DNA of 64,000 nucleotides from Symsagittifera roscoffensis (Eukaryota > Xenacoelomorpha > Acoela > Convolutidae), in NCBI RefSeq assembly GCF_963678635.1, contig NC_087063.1, positions 13,709,006-13,773,005 of the forward strand, read 5' to 3'. A model generated the notes under the pieces. The model was not told the origin of the DNA. It searched no databases and saw only the letters and a program-made list of their open reading frames with translations. Shown here one piece after another: positions 44,440 through 55,881 of this stretch. The stretch's first letter is position 1. Every line of letters begins with the position of its first letter. Position numbers and translations under genes: made by a program.

Positions 44440-45423
44440 ATGAGCAGCGAAAATCCAAACGGATGGAGCATTTACGCAGGAAACGGAACCTACTCTGGAG
44501 AATTTATCTACTGGCCATTAACGGCGCTCGGAGTTTTCGGTTTCTTCAATAACTTATTTGTTATTGTTGTTTTGTATCCTACACAAAATACAGCTCATTT
44601 GACAATATTGAAGTCACTAGCTTCCGCAGATTTTATTCAAAATTTAACAATTCTCGGGCTGATAAATTTCCCAGTAACCTATAATGTGCCAGTTAACATT
44701 TTCGGTGACTTCATATGTTGCGTTTTCTTGTCGTCATATCTAGCATTTGCATTATTCGCAACATCCGCTTGGCATGTTGTCTGGCTAACTTTGGATATCT
44801 ACGGCGGAGAAGGAAACTACGAGTGGCATTTTTTTCTATTCGGGTCCAAATTGCGAACGAGGCTTTCATTAATTATCCCATGGGTTTCGGGTTTCCTTAT
44901 TATGAATAATTCTCTTTGGAACTTTTATGTTGACCCCAAGAGTCAAACTTGCTTTTTGACTTGGAGATCTGATATTTTGAGATTCATGTTGGGATCTGAA
45001 GAACTGGTTTTAATAATAGTTTTGCCGCTAGGAATCATGTTGTGGTGTTATTTTTCACTGCTCAAAAGAATTTATAACGCAAAAACATTTTATCTTATCA
45101 AAACTGATACGATACAATCTTCGGACAATCAAGCTTTGTACAATGCAGCCAAGAAACTGTTAGTTTCTTTGAGTTTCCAAACAAGTTTTTTGCTCTTGGT
45201 TTATTTGATGAGTTGGCTACCTAATCAAATCATTTGGCAACTTTATGTGTTCAAAATTGCAGAAGCTGCGGTATTTGAGACGTGGTACGGAAAAACGGCC
45301 CAAGTTCTTCCGTTTATCAGTGCCGCGTTGAATCCAATTATTTACGGCTGGTCTTGCTATGAGTTCAGAGAAACAGCAAGAGGGAGATTCCTGTACTTCA
45401 GCAGATACGAGTCTATTGCATGA
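44440..45423 (+). CDS. Intronless seven-transmembrane G-protein-coupled receptor, paralogue 4
   Basis: 327 codons from ATG at 44,440. The frame stays open upstream to 44,353, but this start aligns with the paralogues (MSSENPNGWSIYAG against MSSSGSDLNGWSIYSG). It has the full seven-helix pattern, an N-G-T sequon at residue 15, Cys93/94 with Cys171, SWLP at 258-261 and NPIIY at 298-302, then a basic tail ending YESIA. Asp119-Ile120-Tyr121 takes the DRY position, parallel to D-L-Y in the other copies. It is closest by eye to paralogue 1 (shared VFGF, LLLVxLxSW and KTAxVxPF blocks). The only family member on the plus strand. Likely functional; ligand unknown. Confidence 0.9.
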   Translation: MSSENPNGWSIYAGNGTYSGEFIYWPLTALGVFGFFNNLFVIVVLYPTQNTAHLTILKSLASADFIQNLTILGLINFPVTYNVPVNIFGDFICCVFLSSYLAFALFATSAWHVVWLTLDIYGGEGNYEWHFFLFGSKLRTRLSLIIPWVSGFLIMNNSLWNFYVDPKSQTCFLTWRSDILRFMLGSEELVLIIVLPLGIMLWCYFSLLKRIYNAKTFYLIKTDTIQSSDNQALYNAAKKLLVSLSFQTSFLLLVYLMSWLPNQIIWQLYVFKIAEAAVFETWYGKTAQVLPFISAALNPIIYGWSCYEFRETARGRFLYFSRYESIA

Positions 45424-45686
45424 GCTAAACTAAATTGACTGAAAACTTCGGAACATCAACTATAAATAGTTTTGATCAAAATAAAATCTAATTGATAGCC
45501 AATTTTTCAAATAATTTTGTTCAACCTATATCAAAATAAGCAATTTCTAGCATCTTTGAGATTTTTTTTAAAAAAAAAGCAATTTGTGTATTATGTATTT
45601 GTGCTCTAAAATAGGTCCAATCACGATGCAAGTCAAGCAACATGCCAGTCAGTCATAACTTTGAAGTATAAGTGCTTCCGTTACTT
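45424..45686. other. 3' flank of receptor 4
   Basis: AT-rich. An aataaaat-type polyadenylation signal lies about 55 bases after the stop (45,479 on). Confidence 0.35.
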
Positions 45687-46934
45687 ACCCGGGATGACCA
45701 AAATTTCTTACCATGCAACTTCTTTAAATCAAAATTTGTTTAGCATACATACAGAAAACTGTGTGAAAAGTCTATCATAAGTAAGCATTTTCTATATATG
45801 CAAGTTGTATAGCAAGTATTTTTCCATAAAAAAACTTGATTTTTTTTTTCGAAATTTAATTTCTGAAAATTTTCGGGTTGTGCTCGTAACCAAATGCAAG
45901 TGAAAAAAACCTTGGTATACTCAAAGTACAAAATGTTTGACGGTCCTACATGATGATAGAAAACCACCGGACTTGTTTTGGAGCTGTCTTTCACAAATGA
46001 CATAAAAAAGTAACAAACATTTAAATTTTGCCGAAATTTTTCAATGATGAATATTTTTAAAGTTTGAAGTTTCAAGTTATCAGACACTGATCAAGATATA
46101 CACAAACATGCCATGCAAAAAATAGGAGTTTTCAGCGTTTTTGAAAAAAAATTTGGAGCTGTCTTTCACAAATGACATAAAGAAAGTAACAAACATTTAA
46201 ATTTTGGCAAAATTTTTCAATGAAGATTATTTTTAAAATTTAAAGTTTTAAATTATTAGACACTGATCAAGATATACACAAACATGCCATGCAAAAAAAA
46301 GGAGTACTGAGCGTTTTTGAAAAAAATTAAGCGAAAAGCAAAAAAAAAATCCAACATTTGTGTATCCAGGATTACGTTATGCAAATTTGAGCAAATAAGA
46401 GTCTAGCATGCAAATTTTTGTCTTTTGAAAAATGTTTGTTTGAGTACAAAATTTGACTTGCGTTCAAAAAAAAAACAAAAAATTTTTCGGGCAATTTCAA
46501 AATGCATGAAATTTTTCGAGCATGAAATTTTTGCGCTGTCATCAAAAAAAATGCTAGTCAATCGATTTCCATTTATGGGAATTGTATTATAAGCATTTTT
46601 TTCAAAAAACAAAAACATCTTCGCCAGACTGTTTTATTAGATTCGCACAAAAATTGGTTTTTTCTCTTTTCAACCTTTTTTCGAAAATGTACGAAAATTA
46701 TGAAACAAGCATTTTTCCGATTGGCACAGATTTCGTCCTACTGATTTCGTCCTATATCCAACATCCTATCATCACATATTCAAAGTTGTGGAACGAAATC
46801 TGTGTACGCTTTAAAATGGGACGAAATTGGACGAGATCTGTCATTGGACGAAAACTGTCACAGCAATTTTTCAATTCACTTGATGTATGGAAGTGGATGA
46901 AAAGCATTTTCGATGTACTGAGGTCAACCCGGGT
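45687..46934. mobile_element. ACCCGGG-ended inverted-repeat element (most complete copy)
   Basis: About 1.25 kb. The left end acccgggatgacc is inverted at the right end as ggtcaacccgggt (one mismatch). The interior is AT-rich and non-coding with hairpins around aagcattttt and a 12-bp inverted pair cacagatttcgt/acgaaatctgtg (46,727 and 46,793). Related copies are at 10,446-11,066 and 18,661-19,469. MITE-like; no transposase; target-site duplication unresolved. Confidence 0.7.
45977..46328 (+). repeat. Direct repeat of ~173 bp, two units, inside the element
   Basis: tttggagctgtctttcacaa starts each unit (45,977 and 46,150). The related element at 10,446-11,066 has one unit, so the duplication is specific to this copy. 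Confidence 0.8.
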
Positions 46935-47227
46935 ACTCAAAGAGTAACGTTGGATGATGCTTCTTAACCTTGGATATAGACTACTGGATGTAGTAATGTT
47001 CGTCACGACATCTTTTTCTGGTCGGATAGTTTTAACAACATCTGAAGACAGCACTAAAGTTTAGTCTTACTCTTTTATCCAGTCTGAAAAGTTTAAATGA
47101 AAAATCGCATACAGCGATTTTAGTTGAGACTAACTTTATGCCTTTTAGTTTAAAACGATTTGATTAGATAACAAATCAGATCGAATTATTTATTTAGTGT
47201 TGATTTAGGATCATAATCCCTCTGCCC
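46935..47227. other. Short spacer, no gene
   Basis: AT-rich; nothing recognised. Confidence 0.4.
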
Positions 47228-47479
47228 CCCGGGTCGAGATCCCGCTCAAAAACCGCTCAAGATATGGGCGGTTTGAGCGGTTTTCCAGCAAGATTTGAGC
47301 GGTTTTTCTAGATAAACCGCTCAAATCTTGCGCGGTTTTTCAGCGGTTTTTTTAGATAAATCGTTCAAAAACCGCTCAAACCGCTCATTTTGAAGCAACA
47401 TTTTAAGGGTAATTGTCTAAAAAAACCGCTCAAACCGCTCAAATCTTGCTTCAAATTAGGTGAAAAATCTCGACTCGGG
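47228..47479. mobile_element. 252-bp hairpin-rich inverted-repeat element
   Basis: Ends cccgggtcgagat and atctcgactcggg are inverted copies (12 of 13 bases). The interior is packed with accgctcaaa and its complement, including a perfect 17-base stem gcaagatttgagcggtt/aaccgctcaaatcttgc near 47,290-47,340. Non-coding. Confidence 0.65.
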
Positions 47480-48880
47480 AAATTTTTAATATAAAAGACT
47501 ATTTCGAAATCCCATAAACAGACAAAAACCAACCAAATGAACAAAATATGAAGATCCAATCAGTTTGTAACCTTGCAGGTCTTTTAAGCTTTAAGATTTA
47601 GCTTGAGCTTTTGAAGTTTATTTGTGAGACTATACGTAACGCGACATTTCGCAAAAAAAGACAACTAGCAATGAGAGACAACTCAACTCCACAGTCGCCC
47701 CAACGCGTTGCGAGCTTCCAGACAGAGGGTAGAAATTCAAACGAAAATTAGAGCCAGTCGTCAAAGCTTAGGTTATGATTTCGAATTTTGCGAGTTGTCG
47801 CGTTCCTTAAAAATTGCTGGTTGCGAATTGATCAGTTGTACTTGTAGTAGCATGTTCATTCTCCAGTCTGGAGATTGAGGATAAAGTTAGTAATTGAACT
47901 TCATCGCGAAGTATCGTTGATCAGTGATAGGATCAGGTGGAACAAATTCTGAACTAGTATTTATGAACCAATTATATTATTGATAAAACTATCCCTATAA
48001 AAAATTACTAACTAACCAATCATATTCCGTCACTAACAATTATTTGTAGTGCTGAAACAACTTGTAGTTTCAGCACCAGAACAATGTGAATAAATCATAG
48101 ACTACAGTTGTTTTCCGTTTGGAAAAGCTCCAAAACTAACTCGCAAACACCAGTATACACTAAATCTACTGAGACTAGGAGATATAAGAGTAAGATTAAG
48201 ATTGGTATTAGACTAAGAAGTTGCACGAATCTATCCGGCCGAAAATAAGATAGCGTGACGAACAGACGGTGTACCTTATCTGAAATTACTCTATGAGTAA
48301 GCTACCTCTAGCAAAAACTCATCTGGTGCAACCAAAAGTCCCGAACAAGACTTTAAACAACTTAGATTTACCAAACTAGAATTAGGAAAAGACCAAAGTT
48401 GCAAAAATGCAAAATGCTAGACGGAATGAACAATTTAATAGATGTGTCTCCTCTTCTCAATGAGTCTTCGCCAAATTTTCAATTAATACGAGAAATAATA
48501 GGCATTGAACGAAGAGCAAGATCACGACGTGAACATCGATTGAACGACGGACCAAGATACTACATGATAGTACGACGCAAACCGCAAAGAGTTTATGTCT
48601 TCAGAATCCTCTATGCAGTAAACTTAAGTTTTCAATTTTTGACATGAAAATTTTTCTATTTGAAGACTAAATTGACTTGTTCAAAAACCTATATGGTGCT
48701 TTATAGCTCTATTATATAACGATTGAAACGACTGATCAAAAGATGCACAAGTCGTTCCTTTCAAAATCTGCAGTACTTTAATTTTGAAAACATTAGTAAA
48801 GTTAAATTTTATTGAAAAAAAAACTAAAAAATAGTTAGTAGAAAATTTTAACGTTAGTTTAAATAAATACTCAAAAAAAC
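47480..48880. other. Intergenic sequence before the retroelement
   Basis: No recognised gene. An 82-codon ORF at 48,399-48,647 (ATG; arginine-rich IERRARSRREHRL) matches no family I know. Confidence 0.4.
48399..48647 (+). CDS. Unidentified arginine-rich ORF (82 aa)
   Basis: ATG-initiated, hydrophilic, with the basic segment RRARSRREHR and a hydrophobic end. It lies just upstream of the A+C-biased retroelement region. It may be a chance ORF. Confidence 0.15.
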   Translation: MQKCKMLDGMNNLIDVSPLLNESSPNFQLIREIIGIERRARSRREHRLNDGPRYYMIVRRKPQRVYVFRILYAVNLSFQFLT

Positions 48881-49638
48881 ATTTTGCTTCTCAAGAAACC
48901 ACTTTTTCTTCATCCGCGCTCCATCATCTAAAACACAACCAAATTTGTTCAAAATCTAATATCAATCAAATTATTACCCCTTAAAATTATTTTTAATCTT
49001 TAACGTTTCCTTAACTTAAATCTTTTATTTCAAAAAATATCAAGGACTCTATCCTTGCCTTTCGATATTTTAAATTTCCTCTAAAAAAGATCATCAAAGT
49101 TTTCATAGGATCTTTAATTTAACTTAAAATTTTTTTTATTTCACTAAATTCGACTGATTATCAAGGCTCCATTGAATCAATTAGAACAAATTTGTTCTCA
49201 CCACCTCATAATTTGAACTGTCTAACTACATTGAACGTCGAGTCACTCTCCAACCCTTATCAAAAACCCAGGACTACTAGATTTTTTAGAAAAACGAACC
49301 ATTGTAATTAAGATAAACAGTGAAGAACTTCGGTTACTCATCCTTCACTTGAGCCCTTCCTCTTAGCTGACCCAGACTAAAACCCTTAAGTTATTAGAAA
49401 GCTTTAAATTAATACCTAAAGATCTACCTGTGTTCTAATTATACTAAACATTGTGGATTGACCTACTTTGTGGATTGATCCTGGGTAAAATCAAGGAAGC
49501 TTTTCCTTCGATAAAAATTAGTCACGAGAAAGTAAACATCACTCTAACGGAATGATATGCTCTCTCTCTAACCCATCAAGCTCGACAATCTATGTCCCAA
49601 CTTAAAATAACCGCACAAAAACCGTAAAAAGTAACAAT

Positions 49639-51130
49639 TTGAGAAATAAAAACTCTAACCTCCAATTTTTGCATCCATCATCCTTATCCTTATGTCAAAA
49701 GGTAATTGAGGCAGTAAACAATTACTTAATTAAAAACGAAAGATATGATCTTGTACTTACAGAACATAAACAAACAAAAGATATATTAGATCAAAAAAAC
49801 AATAGTAGCAAAACAAAAACAAAATGTAAAACGGGAGATTTTCAAAAACATGTAACGGAGTTTCGGAATCAGATACAACTACAATACAAGAACATCGGGA
49901 CCTAAAAGATTTGATAGATAAAAACAACCCAATAAACGAACAAAAGGTGTTTTACTGTCTCAGAAATTACATGACCATCATCAATAAAAGGTAAACGCAG
50001 AATTGAAAAATCATATATAAATAAAGCGGTACGACTATATAATTGGAATCAACCAATAAGATATTTGAAACTTACACATTAACAATACAACAATACAAAA
50101 ACCGATTCAAAACGACAAAAATTTTGACGACGACTCCTTATTAATCTTTGCTATACATCCACAAAAAGATCCCGCTCTAGGACAAGTTCAATTTTGTCAT
50201 AACTTAATTGCAATTTATTCGAAAAAGTAAATAATCTATGCACACAGGAATTTCCCGAAATAAGAATTAGACGGCAAATACTTGATCACTATATAAAAGA
50301 AACCTTTAAAATGACTTCATATTACGGAAAATTCGCTATTGAAGTTTTACCATCACAACCAAATCAAACAGCGCATCATAAACAAACAGATCAGATAGAA
50401 TATAGAACTCTCAATGGTTTTCACAGAATACATAAAAATATACAAATTCAAAATTCACAAAGAGCAAAATCAATCGTTACAAATGATGTTTTCTCTATTA
50501 TTTATAAAAATATATCTATATTAGAATTTAAAAAAACAACAAGTGAATTACCACCTCAGACATCTCGACACTCAACCGTAAGACAAAAAAATTTATCTTT
50601 TCTCGAAATTTCCAGATACAATCCGTGAAAACCTAACTACTAATGAAGCATCACAAAACTTAAAACATGATTTACAACGAATCCTAGTATGGTTCATATT
50701 AGATTATTTTGTTCACAATTTAGATTTCAGTTCAACATCAAGAAAAAATTTTCGGCCACAAACCTCAGACGATGAAACTGTATAAGCCGACCAAACAGAT
50801 TATGCTTGGGACCCTGAATGGTCTCATCCATTATTTATTATTATAACCACTGACATTTCAAGTGCAGCAACTACCACTGTTTCTTTACACAAAGATTATG
50901 TAAGAGTTACTCCACTTACAATTGATGCAACACCTTTAAGCAATAACACAATGTTCAACGATAGAACAGGAAATAAAAGTTTAAACTCAACATTTACATA
51001 TACACAAGAAACTTTAATGGATCTAGAAGTTTTACACAACAAGATATTCAAACTCCATCACAATTTATTAACGAGGAAAAAGTTAAAACAATGCCTACAA
51101 CAACACAGCAAAGCATTTCTCTTATTCATC
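49639..51130 (+). pseudogene. Gag-like N-terminal region, fragmented
   Basis: Successive frames, the longest at 50,311-50,628 and 50,951-51,292, read as hydrophilic, Asn/Gln/Thr-rich sequence. A frame from about 50,625 includes SSAATTTVSLHKDYVRVTPL with one stop at 50,784. Position upstream of the capsid-like block suggests gag; no domain is recognised here. Confidence 0.3.
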
Positions 51131-51224
51131 TCAAACTTACACCACCACATAATAAAAATACTCCTTCCCACAGACCGCTATTCAATCAACATTAGCACCA
51201 TCTTTTGTGCCAAAATAATTAAAA

Positions 51225-51542
51225 ATGGATTACCAAATATACAAACCAATAACCAAAACACGACAATCAAACAAGCAAAAGCCTCCAAATAGAAATAGCT
51301 TTTTAAAACACAATTACAAATTTTTTGTGATTAACAATATAAACAGACAAATAACAAAACCCCCCCACACACGCCATCAAAATCAATCACAAGAACAGTA
51401 TTACAACAAACAGATACCACAAAAAGCCCCCCACTCAGTTTTCTTCAATGAACAACAACGAACTACAACAGATCGTTGTGAAAATTATCCATTTCTTCAA
51501 CAATACAAAAATATAGCAAACAAACAATTCACAAGAAATTGA
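51225..51542 (+). pseudogene. Gln/Asn-rich gag-like segment
   Basis: A 105-codon frame of low complexity, rich in Q, N and K, typical of disordered gag linkers. It is followed by related broken sequence to about 51,900. Confidence 0.3.
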
Positions 51543-51907
51543 AATTGTTCATATTATTCAAAAGATAAAGATTATTTCAATCAGAACCAACAAAATTATA
51601 AAAATTTACGAAATAATTTTTTGAATACTGATACTAGATAAAATTTACCAACCAGATATTTTTGAACCTTATACACTTTCTGATCAAACGCGACAACCAA
51701 GACAACCCTTACCTCAAAGACAAAAACTAGCATCAAGTAATAATAAGTTACAATCACAAACACCCTATAAACACACATTTTTATCAACCTAATCAAAACC
51801 AAAATGAAAATCCAATACCATATTATCTACAACAACATGAAAATACAAAGACCCAACCTACAAATTTCTCTCAAATACCAAATACAGCATAATCACTCCG
51901 AATAACT

Positions 51908-52605
51908 ATGAATCCATACCTTATGGATAGACAATCTATATCATCAATTAAACCACTAATAGTATTCACATGAACAGATCCTGAATACTCAGTAGAAGAT
52001 TATTTAAACGCAGTCACAGCAAAGTTAATTTTAAACATAGGACGTGAACCATTAAATACACCACTTCATCAAAGTTAGATACATAGATGCACATCTCTAA
52101 TCAAAACCACACTTGTTGACCAGCCATAAAATGGTTTTCAGTTTTACCTATAGATATTAAATCAGACTGGAAAAGATTCACAAAAGAATTTTCAAAAATG
52201 TGAAATAAACAACATCAAAGAGACATATGCAATGAAACTCGTAGACTCCTCAATGAAACAATCAAACAACTCGCAGTTGGAATTGAAACATTAGAAAGAA
52301 AAGCATACTCCTTCAAAATGCATGACTACAAAAATACGCATGACTACAAAACTGACTAAAACTTTAATGATGACTCTAAGACCACAACTACGCAAAATTG
52401 CAATAAAAAGGAAATCATCACATCCATCATCAATTCGAGAACTGACATAGAATTTCAAAAGCTAATAGATAAACTAGAACAAACTGAAATCACTATGAAA
52501 TTAGAGGAAAGAGAAAACTTGAAACTACAATACGTAATTAATATCCAGACAACAACTTCGCAAATTAATCATATTCGTGACTCTGACAATACAGAAAACT
52601 AGGAA
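51908..52605 (+). pseudogene. Gag capsid-like block
   Basis: Across several stops one reads DPEYSVEDYLNAVTAKLI, KWFSVLPIDIKSDWKRFTKE, NETIKQLAVGIETLERKAYS and KLEQTEITMKLEERENL. The W-F ... W..F...F spacing is that of retrotransposon gag capsid domains. Confidence 0.5.
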
Positions 52606-52913
52606 TTAAATTTTAAATCACATTCATTGTGAAACTATAGATGACAAAAGCGAAACAGAAAATACGCTTTCAATAAACATGCTTCAAGTCAAAAATGAAT
52701 AAGAAAAACAATTGATTCCAAATATTACTAAAACAATGAAACCAATTCAAATCTCGATGAACCAACAAATAGCCAAAATACTGTAAAACATACACCACAC
52801 TTTATTGGATGTTAATTCAAATATGAATAATACAATCGAAATACCCTAAATAAAATACAACCACCAAAAAAAATCTGGACAATCTGGGCTCTCTTAGAAA
52901 GTCTAAAGAATAA

Positions 52914-53090
52914 AGATTTTCAATCATCAGACCTTAAACTTGATTTTTTAATTGATTCAGGAGCAGAATCAAATATTATAAATATTCCCACGGGGAAAGA
53001 ATTTCAAATTCTACATCCAAGAATTTAATCAACTAAAAAATCAATTAAGTTAGTCACAGCGCAAGGATCAAGTCTTTAGCCACAGCGCAA
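52914..53090 (+). pseudogene. Retroelement aspartic protease fragment
   Basis: LDFLIDSGAESNIINI contains the D-S-G active-site triad (52,954-52,962) of retropepsins, which cleave Gag-Pol. A stop follows about 18 codons later; the flap region continues as KLVTAQGSSL. Confidence 0.6.
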
Positions 53091-53769
53091 ATATTCAATT
53101 ATACTTTGTTACAACCCGAACAATGGAACAAAATAAGCTTTTAAATAAACCTTTTAACAAACATTTCACATCACAGATATAAAACAAAATAATGTTGGAA
53201 AACCATTTCCTACAAAATTTATTCCCACTTTTAACAACTTGAATAGTAAATTACATTTGAAGCACAAAAATACAAGATCAAACAATACATCTCTGATATT
53301 TTTCCGAAAACTTATTAAGCAACCTCCCTTTTCTCAAAACTTTACCCCATACATAATCAACAACGCAAACACTTATTTCAATTATCAGGAATCAGGAAAC
53401 GTATATAAGCTCTCTATAAATCAAGTACATCATTATAATATTGATCAAAATAAACAAAAAAAATACATGTCTGCCTTGAATTTAAACCAATTCTTAAGTT
53501 TTTTAGAATAACAGTTTCATCCATTAAATATGCAAAAGACACAAATTCAGACATAAAATTCTACATGTAATTAACAACTCACCATATAAAGTCACATGAC
53601 CCCTAAGATTTTTAGGATTTTGCGAAACAAATGCAGCAATCGAACCGACAGAAGGAAGAGCAGTTAGAGTAGATAACATTTTAATTTACTAGATTTTTGT
53701 CAATCAACCATTCTTAATGAAGATTTATCTATTGAAAAAATTAAAAATGATTCTATATGAAATCTAGAC

Positions 53770-54846
53770 TTTTTCACGAAAACATCCTTTTTTAAACCTA
53801 CATTTCAAATCCCGAAATATGTAATTGAACAACTAAAATTTCTCACAATGTTCAGTTCTCAAGTTTCTCAAATGAATCAACAAGAATTTGGTGTATTTGC
53901 AGAACTATCATTAAAAAACCCAATAGTTTACACTACATCTAAATTTGATGTTGGTGAAAAACATTCATCATTACATCTCTCTCTTAAATCTCCCGCAGTT
54001 TTCAAAAAGCTACGAGCAACTTAAGTACCAATTCAATTACAAGATAACTTAAACAGTATACTAGACATTCTGGAACAAAATGAAATCATATCAACAGTGA
54101 ATAAAGATAAACAACCCAAAAGTAACTTTTTCATAAATCCCGTTATCATTCTCGCTAAAGGCGAATCGCTAAAAAATGTTTTAGACGTAAGACATCTCAA
54201 CTCCCAAATTGATGAATCTAAATGTAATTGGTCCATAGAACCAATTCAAGTAAAACTCACTAAAATAAATGGACAGTTTTATACTATTGTTGACATGAAC
54301 AGCGCATATAATCAAATGCCAGTAGATGAACAATCACGACGACATACACAATTTGTCATTGGAAACCAACAATACGAATAATTTAATGGACTCTTCTATG
54401 GAACTTCAATAGAACCAACAGCTTTTATCAGATTTTATGACCAAAATTTTTAGACCAGTTGTTCTTAGTAAAAACGTTATCACATATTTAGACGATGCTC
54501 ACATACAATCACAAACAAAGCAAGAAATGTTTAAAGTCTTAGAAAAATATCACCAGATTTTACTTAAAAAACATGAAAGCCGCCCCAGATAAATCACATT
54601 TTTCTCTCACTCTTGTTATATTCCTTGGACATATCATTGAAGGTAGTACAATTACTTCATTAAAATCACAAATAGACGCTATAATAAAAACTACACCCCA
54701 ATCTAAAAAAAAAGTCCAAGAATTCCTTGGAAAATTTTTTTTTTCAAGTACTTGTGTTTATAAAAGGCAACTAAACCTAAGATCCTTCTATAAAATTTTT
54801 AGACAACAAAACAATTTTGAATGGACATTAGAACTTCAAAAACGTT
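53770..54846 (+). pseudogene. Ty3/gypsy reverse transcriptase, copy 1
   Basis: The best frame, 54,097-54,381, has LDVRHLNSQI and VDMNSAYNQMPVDE, RT fingers/palm signatures. The catalytic YLDD is at 54,485-54,496 in another frame. FLGHIIEG and KVQEFLGKF follow from the thumb/connection. Stops at 54,022 (TAA) and 54,379 (TAA) are shared with copy 2. Inactive. Confidence 0.8.
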
Positions 54847-55191
54847 TTGATGAAAAAAGTCCTTCTCACAGAACAGATCTCAGACACAATTCCAGATCCA
54901 GATCAACCAGTCTATGTCATGTGTGACGCCTCAAATTTGATTGGCGCAGCAATCTTACGATCACATAAAATTTCAAACAAAACGAACCTTATATCAGCAA
55001 ATTCAAAATTTTTTACACAAGCGGAACTTATACTCTCTACACTTCAAGGAGAATGTACATCTTTTATATATACACTTACAGAATATGAGTTTTTAATCCT
55101 TGGATCAAAACATCCAACAATTCTATTTACAGATCACAAACCAAAAAATTTTCTATTTACACAAAAATTCAAACCCAAACCAAGAAGTTAA
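54847..55191 (+). pseudogene. Retroelement RNase H, copy 1
   Basis: A 114-codon frame with the acidic residues expected of RNase H: CDAS, LQGEC and FTDHKP in order. It loses one codon relative to copy 2 at the CDAS loop. It shifts frame after FKPKPRS. Confidence 0.75.
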
Positions 55192-55881
55192 AAGATTTCA
55201 ACTTATCCTAATGAAATTTCCAAACCAACAATTAGTTTGGACAGCAGTAAAAAGACTGGCTTCACCAGTCACACTTAGTTGAAACACACCACCTGAATTA
55301 ATACACGGAAAACATCCGTAGATATACCGCAAAAAAATAAAATTCTTCACTTGCAAACATCACCACAACTGAAATGCAAGTATGCAGTGAGAACCGATCC
55401 CGCAAAATACGCAATTAAATGTTTTGGAATTATACCTCGATTGCCAAAATAACCATTACGAAGTAGAATTACCACACTTATCATGGATTAAAAACAATAC
55501 ACAACAAAAAGTACCTAAACAAAATTTGTCTAGGAAAAACCTATTTGTTAGAAAAAGAGGACTGAACTCATAAAATAAATTTACCAGGACCTCTTGAATT
55601 GAATTCCAAAAATAAACAAAAAATTTAATCTACAAGACCCTTTAGACAATATACTTTTTTCGAAAAACGAAATTCAAAACTTTTTATTAACAATCACAGT
55701 AACAAAAACCTTAGAATTACTAAGAAAAATCAAAACCTTAACCCCGTCATCGGACAAGTTAAAGCCTGACAAAACTATAAAACAAAACATATAAAAGCAG
55801 ATATCACAATCTTAGGAAAAAAACACTCCTTAGATTTTTTCGAAATTCAATAATGCAATAATAACTAAAAATAATGACCCC

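Noticed and set aside
47228-47479. CRISPR-like array of accgctcaaa
   Set aside because: The words are short, occur in both orientations and irregularly spaced, with no spacers; the context is eukaryotic.
48881-49640. 5' LTR of the gypsy-type element
   Set aside because: I found no matching direct repeat near 61-64 kb and no convincing primer-binding site.
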